A DNA stretch of 64,000 nucleotides, taken from Microbispora rosea. Lineage in GTDB: Bacteria > Actinomycetota > Actinomycetes > Streptosporangiales > Streptosporangiaceae. Below, one piece after another: positions 33,974-40,499 of the stretch. The stretch lies in the NCBI RefSeq assembly GCF_900156315.1, contig NZ_FTNI01000001.1, forward strand, positions 1 through 64,000, in the 5' to 3' direction. A model generated the notes under the pieces. That model was not told the origin of the DNA, did not search any database, and worked only from the letters and a program-made list of their open reading frames with translations. The number at the start of each line of letters is the position of its first letter. Positions within the stretch are counted from its first letter, which is position 1. Both the position numbers and the translations under genes were made by a program.

Positions 33974-35352
33974 CCTCCTCCTACAAGGTCAAGTTCTGGG
34001 AGATTCGCATCAACACCCGCGCCCAGGGGGAGGGCAAGAAGCCCCGCATCGTCTCCCACACTGTGCGGTGGACCGTCGGCCCGTGCGAGAAGTCCGCGAC
34101 CTTCAAGACCAAGGGCCTCGCCGAGAGCTTCCTCTCGGACCTACGGCAGGCGGCGAAGAAGGGGGAGCCGTTCGACCTGGAGAGCGGCCTCCCGGCCTCG
34201 ATGACGAAGGCGAAGGAGGTGCGCACCTGGTACGCCTTCGCGGTCGACTACGTTCACGCCTGGTGGCCTCACGCGGCGGCCAAGTCACGGGAGGGTATGA
34301 CGGACGCTCTGACGAGCGTCACGCTCGTGCTCACCAAGGAGCATCCCGGCCGTCCTGACGACGAGGTCCTTCGCCGAGCCCTGCGGCACTTCGCGTTCTT
34401 GCCGGTAGAGCGTCGCCCGGCTCTCACACAGGAGGTCACGGCGGCCCTGCGTTGGTTGGAAGCGGCCTCGCTTCCCCTGACCGCCTTGGAGGACGCGAAG
34501 CACGCACGAGCGGCCCTGGAAGCCCTGGCGCTGCTCCTCGATGGCAAGGCGGCGGCCACCTCGACGTACCGGCGCAAGCGGGCCGTGTTCCATCACGCCC
34601 TGGAGTACGCGGTTGAACGGGAGGAGCTTTCGGCAAATCCGCTCCACCGGGTGAAGCTGCGCCGCACCAAGCCGGGCGGGGAGGTCGATCGGCGCTCGGT
34701 CGTCAACCCTCGTCAGGCGCGGCAACTGCTGACCGCCGTTACATATGTCGGACGGTCGCGCGGTCCGATGATGATGGCGATGTTCGCCGCGATGTACTTC
34801 GGCGGCCTGCGCCCGGGTGAGGCCGCCGGCCTCCGTGAGGAGGACTGCCACCTCCCCGAGAAGGGCTGGGGCCTGCTCACCCTGGCCAGGACCCGGCCGG
34901 AGAGCAGCAAGCGTTATACCGACTCGGGGGAGACGCACGACGAGCGCGGCCTGAAGCATCGGGAGGAGAAGGAGACGCGGCCGGTTCCCATTCCGCCGGA
35001 ACTGGTGGCGATCCTGCGCGATCACATCAAGACACACGGCGTGGCCGAGGACGGCCGGCTGTTCCGCACCGCGAGCGGCAAGGCGTTCTCCGGCTCAACC
35101 GTCTCGAAGGTCTGGAAGGAGGCGCGAGGCTACGCGTTCCCTCCGGAGGCGGTCGCCTCGCCCCTGGCGGCCCGGCCGTACGACCTGCGTCACGCGGCTG
35201 TGTCCCTCTGGCTCAACGCGGGGGTCCACGCACCGGAAGCCGCGGAGCGGGCCGGGCACGGCGTCGACGTGATGCTCAGGGTCTATGCCAAGTGCATCGA
35301 GGGCCAACGTGAGATGGCCAACCGCAGGATCTTGGAAGCGCTCGCCGTATGA
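33970..35352 (+). CDS. Tyrosine site-specific integrase
   Basis: 460 residues. An N-terminal arm-binding part and a SAM-like core-binding domain (about 140-250, RKRAVFHHALEYAVEREELS) precede the catalytic domain. Box I arginine is in YFGGLRPGEAAGL, box II in RPYDLRHAAVSLWLNAG, GH in AERAGHG, and the nucleophile tyrosine in MLRVYAKCIEG. It is intact, overlaps the excisionase-like frame by 4 bp, and ends 245 bases from the tRNA-Met it uses as target. Confidence 0.92.
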   Translation: MTSSYKVKFWEIRINTRAQGEGKKPRIVSHTVRWTVGPCEKSATFKTKGLAESFLSDLRQAAKKGEPFDLESGLPASMTKAKEVRTWYAFAVDYVHAWWPHAAAKSREGMTDALTSVTLVLTKEHPGRPDDEVLRRALRHFAFLPVERRPALTQEVTAALRWLEAASLPLTALEDAKHARAALEALALLLDGKAAATSTYRRKRAVFHHALEYAVEREELSANPLHRVKLRRTKPGGEVDRRSVVNPRQARQLLTAVTYVGRSRGPMMMAMFAAMYFGGLRPGEAAGLREEDCHLPEKGWGLLTLARTRPESSKRYTDSGETHDERGLKHREEKETRPVPIPPELVAILRDHIKTHGVAEDGRLFRTASGKAFSGSTVSKVWKEARGYAFPPEAVASPLAARPYDLRHAAVSLWLNAGVHAPEAAERAGHGVDVMLRVYAKCIEGQREMANRRILEALAV

Positions 35353-35371
35353 GGCGCTCGAACTCACCCAC

Positions 35372-35399
35372 AGGACCCCGGGACAACTCTCGGGGTCCT
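35372..35399 (+). terminator. Integrase terminator
   Basis: AGGACCCCG (35372-35380) and CGGGGTCCT (35391-35399), 9-bp stem, 10-base loop, then T and C; 19 bases after the integrase stop. Confidence 0.65.
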
Positions 35400-35595
35400 T
35401 CGGCGTATGGGCATGGAATCGTTCCGCGAGGTGCCAAAATCGCCGGGCTCACCTGGGGAAACGAGGCCACGAGCATTCCGCGTATGTTCCGCGACCAGTG
35501 GCATACGGCTGCTTCCGGCGGCTGTCGGCTGCATGTCCGGACAAGCTTGATCAACCATGAAACCGCAGGTGAGGCCGCGGATGGCTGGTCGTACG

Positions 35596-35672
35596 TGGTA
35601 GGGCGGGTGGGACTTGAACCCACGACCCACGGATTATGAGTCCGATGCTCTGACCGGCTGAGCTACCGCCCC
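35596..35672 (-). tRNA. tRNA-Met(CAT), integration target
   Basis: 77 bases including encoded CCA. Acceptor GGGGCGG pairs with CCGCCCT (one G-U), D arm GCTCAGCCGGTCAGAGC, anticodon stem-loop CGGACTCATAATCCG (anticodon CAT), T arm GTGGGTTCAAGTCCCAC. A CAT anticodon could also belong to the lysidine-modified tRNA-Ile2, though elongator Met is more likely. Bases 35598-35641 are the attachment core shared with 31736-31779, so the 3' half was supplied by the element. Confidence 0.9.
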
Positions 35673-35910
35673 GCAATGGTGGAGTCTCTCACAACTTAGT
35701 GGGTGAGGGGATCGGTGGACTGAGGTGAACGGCGGCCTTCGGCCGTGGGCGTAATCGCCGCCCGATCGCCCTCCGGTGATCGCCCGCGCTGAGGCGCGGC
35801 TGCCCTCCGAGAGTCATGGGGCGTATGTCCGGGTATGTGACTGTTGAGGCGACATCGCTCCACAAGACGGCTCTGCGAAACGTGGCTCCGCAACGAATCG
35901 GGGGTGCCCC

Positions 35911-36927
35911 GTGGGGAGACGACTGGCGGGCGTCTGCGTGCTTCTCCTGATGTCCCTTCCAGCCTGCGGGCAGGGCGGGCGGCAGCCAGGAGCGGAACTC
36001 GGAGCGGTCGGCGACGTGCGGGAGGGCTTCACCGTCGGCCTGCTGCTCCCCGGCGAGGGACCCGACCGGCCTCTGTTCACCCGGGCCCTGGCGTCCCTCT
36101 GCCCGCGCTGCCACGTCCAGTATGCGAACGCCGCGGGCGACCAGGCCAGGCAGGGGCGGCAGATCGGCCGGATGCTGGCCGACGGCGTGCGGGTGCTGGT
36201 CCTCGGCGCGGTGGACCCGGGGGCCGCCGCTCCCTGGGTGGCCAGGGCCAAGCTGTCCGGGGCGAAGATCGTCGCGTACGACCGGCTGGCGAACGGGCCG
36301 GTGGACGCCTACGTGGCGACCGATCCGGCGCGCGTCGGGCGGGAGCAGGCGCTGGCGCTGCTCGGCGCCATGAAGGCCGCGGGTCCGGTGCTGCTCCTGA
36401 ACGGCCCCGCCACAGACCCGTACGCCGCGACGGTGAAGCGGGCCATGCACGCCGTGCTCGACGGGCGGGTGACGATCGGCTGGGAACGGGACCTGACCCG
36501 GCCCGACGAGGCCGTACGCGAGGTGGCGGCGGCCGTCGCCGCGCTCGGCGGGCCCGCGAAGGTGGCGGGCGTGTGCTGCGCGAGCGACGCGGCGGCGGAG
36601 GCCGTCGCGGCCGAGATGGCGCGGACGGGGATGGCCGGGGTGCCGTTGATCGGGCACGGCGGGCGGCCCGCCGCGCTGGGGCGTGTCCAGGCCGGCACGC
36701 AGACCGCCACGGTCCGCGCCGACGTCGCGGCCCAGGCGGCGGCCGCCGCCAGGCTGGCGGTCGAGGTCGCGGGCGGCAGGACCGTGTACGGCACGGCCGT
36801 CGTGTCCAACGGGACGACGGTCTCGATCCCGGCGGTGCTGGTTGCGCCCGCCGTGGTCACGAGGGCACCGGCCCGTAAGGCCCCCGCCCCCGGCACCGCT
36901 CGCGGACAGGGCGCGCCGTCACACTGA
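35911..36927 (+). CDS. Orphan sugar-binding lipoprotein (Peripla_BP_4-like)
   Basis: 338 residues from GTG 35911. Hydrophobic leader with lipobox (LMSLPACGQ, Cys near 19). The rest follows the type I periplasmic binding fold of XylF/RbsB: FTVGLLLPGEGPDRP, then QIGRMLADGVRVLVLGAVDP, AYDRLANGPVDAYVATDPAR and VSIPAVLV at the end. The hinge Asp of KIVAYDRL is typical of the xylose-binding group. No ABC permease or ATPase lies nearby, so it either serves a distant transporter or a sensor. The tail is Ala/Pro-rich. Confidence 0.8.
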   Translation: MGRRLAGVCVLLLMSLPACGQGGRQPGAELGAVGDVREGFTVGLLLPGEGPDRPLFTRALASLCPRCHVQYANAAGDQARQGRQIGRMLADGVRVLVLGAVDPGAAAPWVARAKLSGAKIVAYDRLANGPVDAYVATDPARVGREQALALLGAMKAAGPVLLLNGPATDPYAATVKRAMHAVLDGRVTIGWERDLTRPDEAVREVAAAVAALGGPAKVAGVCCASDAAAEAVAAEMARTGMAGVPLIGHGGRPAALGRVQAGTQTATVRADVAAQAAAAARLAVEVAGGRTVYGTAVVSNGTTVSIPAVLVAPAVVTRAPARKAPAPGTARGQGAPSH

Positions 36928-36980
36928 CACACGCGGGACCGAGCACGCCCCTGAGCATGGGGCAGGGCTCCTAACAGGGA

Positions 36981-37014
36981 AGGCCGCGGCCGCACGGGGA
37001 TGCGACCGCGGCCT
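36981..37014. terminator. Bidirectional terminator
   Basis: AGGCCGCGG (36981-36989) pairs with CCGCGGCCT (37006-37014), with an inner CGCA/TGCG extension, between the convergent lipoprotein and small membrane protein genes. Confidence 0.65.
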
Positions 37015-37027
37015 GGGGAGGGCGGGT

Positions 37028-37267
37028 TCACTCCTCTTCGTCGGAGGCGGCGGGACCGTCGGACGGGCGCAGGCGCTCCCAGAGCAGGAACGCGCCGCCG
37101 ACGACGAGCATCGCGACGCCCGTCCACAGGTTGATGCGGATGCCCTCCGCCTTCTGGATCTCCTGGGCGCTGTCGAGCAGCCCGGTGACCGTGAGGATCA
37201 GTCCGTACACCAGGAACAGACCACCGATCACGCGGCGGATGTCGAAGAGCCGTTGCGGGGCGGCCAT
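37028..37267 (-). CDS. Small two-helix membrane protein beside the symporter
   Basis: 79 residues. Two hydrophobic segments (VIGGLFLVYGLILTVTGLL and LWTGVAMLVVGGAFLLWERL) and an acidic tail. It starts 9 bases after the symporter stop and so is in its operon. Small helical partners of SSS transporters occur elsewhere; a stabilising subunit role is inference. Confidence 0.75.
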   Translation of the reverse strand: MAAPQRLFDIRRVIGGLFLVYGLILTVTGLLDSAQEIQKAEGIRINLWTGVAMLVVGGAFLLWERLRPSDGPAASDEEE

Positions 37268-37276
37268 GCAAACCTC

Positions 37277-38950
37277 CTACAGGAAGGGCAGGTAGAACGC
37301 CGCGGCGAGGACCACAGCCCCGGCGCCGAGGATCACGGGGGAGCGGTACCAGGCGGCGTCTCCCGCCAGCGCGTCGTCGGAGACGGACGCGTCGCTCAGG
37401 CCGTAGACGAGCCCGTGCAGCTCGCTCTCCGGCTTGGGAGTGGTGGCGAGCGTGACCACGACGGAGACGATCGCGTCGACCACGAAGGCGATGCCGGCGC
37501 CCCAGAAGCTCGCGTTCAGCTCGGTGCCGAAGTCGAACACGCCCGCCTTGTAGAGGATGTACGAGGCGAAGGCGCAGACCGTGCCGCTCAGCAGGCCCCA
37601 GAAACCCGCCCAGGCGGTCATCCGCCGCCAGAACAGGCCGATGATGAACGTCGCGAACAGCGGGGCGTTGAAGAACGAGAACAGCGACTGCAGGTAGTTC
37701 ATGATGTTGCCGAACCCGGCGGCGATGAACGCCGTGCCGATTCCGGCGAGGACGCCGACCACGGTGGCGATCCGGCCGAGCCGCACGTACCACTCGTCGG
37801 GGTGGTCGCCGTTGACGTGCGCCTTCCAGATGTCCTGCGTGAAGACCGTGTTGAAGCCGCTGATGTTGGCGGCCATGCCGGCCATGAACGACGCGAGCAG
37901 GCCGGTCACCGCGACGCCGAGCACACCGTTGGGCAGGAACTCGTTCATGAGCAGCGGGATCGCCTCGTTGTACGTCGGCCCGCCGTCCTTGCCGAGGTTG
38001 CCGAACAGCACCACCGCGACCAGGCCGGGGATGACGGTGACGATCGGGATCACGAGCTTCGGGTAGGCCGCGACGATCGGGGTCAGCCGCGCGGCGTTGG
38101 TGTTGCGGGCCGACAGCGCGCGCTGCACCTCGGCGAAGTTCGTGGTCCAGTAGCCGAAGGACAGCACGAAGCCGAGGCCGAAGACCAGGCCGATCCAGTT
38201 CGCGTTGAGCGGGTTGTCGGTGCCGGCGGTGTGCGCCCAGGTGTGCAGCCCGCCCTCGCCGAGCACGCTCTGCTTGACCTTCTCGCCGAGGCCGGAGAAG
38301 CCGCCGACCCGCGTCAGTCCGATGATCACCACAGGTACGAGCCCCGCGACGATCACGAAGAACTGCATGACCTCGTTGTAGATCGCCGAAGACAGGCCGC
38401 CGAGCGTGATGTACGCCAGCACGATCGCGGCCGACACGAGGATGGACAGCCACAGCGGCCAGCCGAGCATGGCGTCCATGATGAGCGCCAGCGCGTACAG
38501 GTTGATCCCGGCGATGAGGATCTGCGCGACGGCGAAGGTCCCGGCGTTGAGCAGCTGGGTCGCCCCGTTGAAGCGGCGGCGCATGAACTCCGGGACGCTG
38601 TGCACCTTGGACCGGTAGTAGAACGGCATCATCACGACGCCGAGGAACACCATGGCGGGGACCGCGCCGATCCAGTAGTAGTGCAGGGTCATCGCGCCGT
38701 ACTGCGCGCCGTTCGCCGCCATGCCGAGGACCTCGGTCGCGCCGAGGTTGGCGGACATGAAGGCCAAGCCGGTGATCCAGGCGGGAAGCGCGCGGCCCGA
38801 GAGGAAGAAGTCCAGACTCGTCCGTACGGCCCGTTTGGCAGCGAAGCCGATTCCCAGCACCACGAGGAAGTACAGGGCGAGGATCACGTAGTCCAGAACG
38901 TTGACGTCGAGCCGCAGATCCTGTGCGGCCAGCAATTGGGCATCAGGCAC
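37277..38950 (-). CDS. Sodium:solute symporter (SSS family)
   Basis: About 557 residues from GTG 38950 with some 14 membrane helices. The SSS pattern is clear: FFLSGRALPAWITGLAFMSA near helix 2, then LNAGTFAVAQILIAGINLYA, the GGLSSAIYNEVMQFF signature and an ASFMAGMAANISGFNTVF segment. These proteins couple sodium entry to uptake of sugars, amino acids or organic acids; the close similarity of the N-terminal half to SGLT-type carriers suggests a sugar, unproven. Start is uncertain: the frame is open to 39040 and no strong Shine-Dalgarno is seen. Confidence 0.88.
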   Translation of the reverse strand: MPDAQLLAAQDLRLDVNVLDYVILALYFLVVLGIGFAAKRAVRTSLDFFLSGRALPAWITGLAFMSANLGATEVLGMAANGAQYGAMTLHYYWIGAVPAMVFLGVVMMPFYYRSKVHSVPEFMRRRFNGATQLLNAGTFAVAQILIAGINLYALALIMDAMLGWPLWLSILVSAAIVLAYITLGGLSSAIYNEVMQFFVIVAGLVPVVIIGLTRVGGFSGLGEKVKQSVLGEGGLHTWAHTAGTDNPLNANWIGLVFGLGFVLSFGYWTTNFAEVQRALSARNTNAARLTPIVAAYPKLVIPIVTVIPGLVAVVLFGNLGKDGGPTYNEAIPLLMNEFLPNGVLGVAVTGLLASFMAGMAANISGFNTVFTQDIWKAHVNGDHPDEWYVRLGRIATVVGVLAGIGTAFIAAGFGNIMNYLQSLFSFFNAPLFATFIIGLFWRRMTAWAGFWGLLSGTVCAFASYILYKAGVFDFGTELNASFWGAGIAFVVDAIVSVVVTLATTPKPESELHGLVYGLSDASVSDDALAGDAAWYRSPVILGAGAVVLAAAFYLPFL

Positions 38951-39138
38951 GCGATGCCAGCTACCCGCAGGTCCCGTCGTTTCACAAACGCGCGCCCCGT
39001 ATACCCAATCGTGACAAAACCGCAGGTGAAGGCGCTGCAAAGCCCGTCAGGGGACGTGTGCGGCGGAGTCCCGAGTGACGGGGGAGTGACCGGGTAGGCG
39101 AGGGAGAGCAGGAGAACACCGACGAAGGGAGGCACGTC

Positions 39139-39336
39139 ATGGCGACCGCACCGAACCCGATCCAGCTGCAGAAACACCTGAAGGGCGTCGACTATCCGGC
39201 CGGCAAGTCGGACCTGATCCGTACGGCCCGCGACCATGGCGCGGACGACAACGTCATCGACGCGCTGGAACGCATTCCGGACCGCCAGTACGACGGCCCC
39301 AACGCGGTCAGCAAGGCGGTCACCGAGGCCCGGTGA
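39139..39336 (+). CDS. DUF2795 protein
   Basis: 65 residues. Begins with an LQKHLKGVDYPAGKSDLIRT segment and continues ARDHGADDNVIDALERIPDR, the DUF2795 pattern. Small, helical and basic; function unknown. Ribosome-binding site GGGAGG before ATG 39139. Its stop is the first of three TGA in a 16-bp tandem repeat. Confidence 0.85.
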   Translation: MATAPNPIQLQKHLKGVDYPAGKSDLIRTARDHGADDNVIDALERIPDRQYDGPNAVSKAVTEAR

Positions 39337-39374
39337 GAAAGAGGCCCGGTGAGAAAGAGGACCGGTGAGAAACC
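39327..39374. repeat. 16-bp tandem repeat across the DUF2795 stop
   Basis: Three units starting 39327, 39343 and 39359 (GGCCCGGTGAGAAAGA, last one diverged). TGA recurs at 39334, 39350 and 39366, one in each reading frame. Confidence 0.75.
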
Positions 39375-39385
39375 GGTCCCGTCTC

Positions 39386-39423
39386 GGGCGGCCGGCTCGG
39401 GAGCGTTCCCGCGCCGGCCGCCC
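39386..39423. terminator. Bidirectional terminator
   Basis: GGGCGGCCGGC (39386-39396) pairs perfectly with GCCGGCCGCCC (39413-39423), with an inner GGGA/TCCC, between the convergent DUF2795 and patatin genes. Confidence 0.65.
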
Positions 39424-39470
39424 GCGTGACGCCGCGCGCCTTCCGGCGGGTACGGCGGGCGGATCCGGAG

Positions 39471-40298
39471 TCAGGACCAGACGGCGGCGATCGGCTCGGC
39501 GAGCACGGCGGCCTGGTCGATCCCCGCCGCGAAGGCCGGCCCCCACAGGGCCGGGTCGAGGACGTTCTCGCCGAACACCGCGGTGGACGCCGCGTCGGGG
39601 TGGACGACGTACGACGCGGACGCCCCCGCCTTCGTCATCTCGGCTTCGAGGACGGCCCGGGGGGTGAGGTTGCCGAGCGGTTCGAGCACCACGAGCGCGC
39701 GGGCGCCCTCCGCGAGGTCGGCGTTGGTCGCGGAGCGGACGCCTCCGTCCACGTACCTGCGGCCGTTGATCTCCACGGGCGGGAAGACCATCGGCACCGC
39801 GCAGCTCGACGCGACGGCGAGCACCAGCGGCGCGCCGGAGGTCCGGTCCCATACGACGAACTCGCCGGTGGCCGCGTCCACGCTGGTGATCAGCAGCTCG
39901 CGCTCGGGCCACTCCTTCACCGGCAGCCGCTCGCCGACCGCCGCGAGCCGATCGGCGTAGTGGTCGACCCTGGCCGCGAGGGCCATCTGGCCGACCCTGC
40001 GCCGGGCCTCCCGCCGGTCGAGGGTCGGGTCGAACATGATGGCGAACGCCTGCATCACCTCGTCCATGTGGTCGACGGCCGGAGGCGGGCCGGTGTCCAC
40101 CACGGCCTGGTGCGCGATCGCCTCCTCCAGGTCGGCGCCGGTGGCCACGAGCGTGCCGACGACCGAGCCGGCCGAGGTGCCGATGATCCGGTCCGCCGTC
40201 CCCAGGTCCACGCCGAGACGGCGCAGGCCGGTGACGATCCCCGCTTCCCAGGCGATGCCGGCGACTCCTCCGCCGCCGAGCACGAGAGCAGTAGTCAT
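39471..40298 (-). CDS. Patatin-like phospholipase/acyl hydrolase
   Basis: 275 residues from ATG 40298. The oxyanion loop is GGGGVAG (8-14), nucleophile Ser42 in GTSAGS, and the catalytic dyad Asp in VDGGVRS around 190, all as in patatins. It has no signal peptide, so it acts in the cytoplasm on lipids or acyl esters. It is divergent from the xyloglucanase with about 200 bases between starts. Confidence 0.9.
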   Translation of the reverse strand: MTTALVLGGGGVAGIAWEAGIVTGLRRLGVDLGTADRIIGTSAGSVVGTLVATGADLEEAIAHQAVVDTGPPPAVDHMDEVMQAFAIMFDPTLDRREARRRVGQMALAARVDHYADRLAAVGERLPVKEWPERELLITSVDAATGEFVVWDRTSGAPLVLAVASSCAVPMVFPPVEINGRRYVDGGVRSATNADLAEGARALVVLEPLGNLTPRAVLEAEMTKAGASASYVVHPDAASTAVFGENVLDPALWGPAFAAGIDQAAVLAEPIAAVWS

Positions 40299-40340
40299 AA
40301 CCAGAATTATGTTCCACGCCAACGGATGCTCGGGCCGGAG

Positions 40341-40354
40341 TGAAACCGGTTGCA
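40341..40354. promoter_or_regulatory. LacI-type operator upstream of the xyloglucanase
   Basis: TGAAACCGGTTGCA fits the LacI-family form TGnAACCGGTTnCA, palindromic except one base pair. A TTGACG (40376-40381) and GAATCT (40400-40405) 18 bases apart may be the promoter just downstream, so the site sits upstream of the -35. It is 146 bases before the xyloglucanase start and 43 before the patatin start. Confidence 0.5.
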
Positions 40355-40499
40355 ATTTGTCTGGACGCCAAACTATTGACGGCGCTTCCGCTGGTGTGTG
40401 AATCTTCCCTTCAGATTTCCATGCACGTGGGAGAAGGACGGTCAGGGTCCCCGCCTGGTCGTGCATGGCCGGTTGTCCGTGCTCGGAGGGAAACCGTCC

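Larger units (their letters stand above)
31780..35597. mobile_element. Integrative element in tRNA-Met (about 3.9 kb)
   Basis: Bounded by perfect 44-bp direct repeats of the tRNA-Met 3' half. The integrase is the gene next to the intact tRNA and points at it, with an excisionase-like frame overlapping its start. Cargo is three minus-strand genes of unknown function. No replication or transfer gene is visible, so it is either a small mobilisable island or a reduced remnant of a larger integrative element. Confidence 0.82.
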
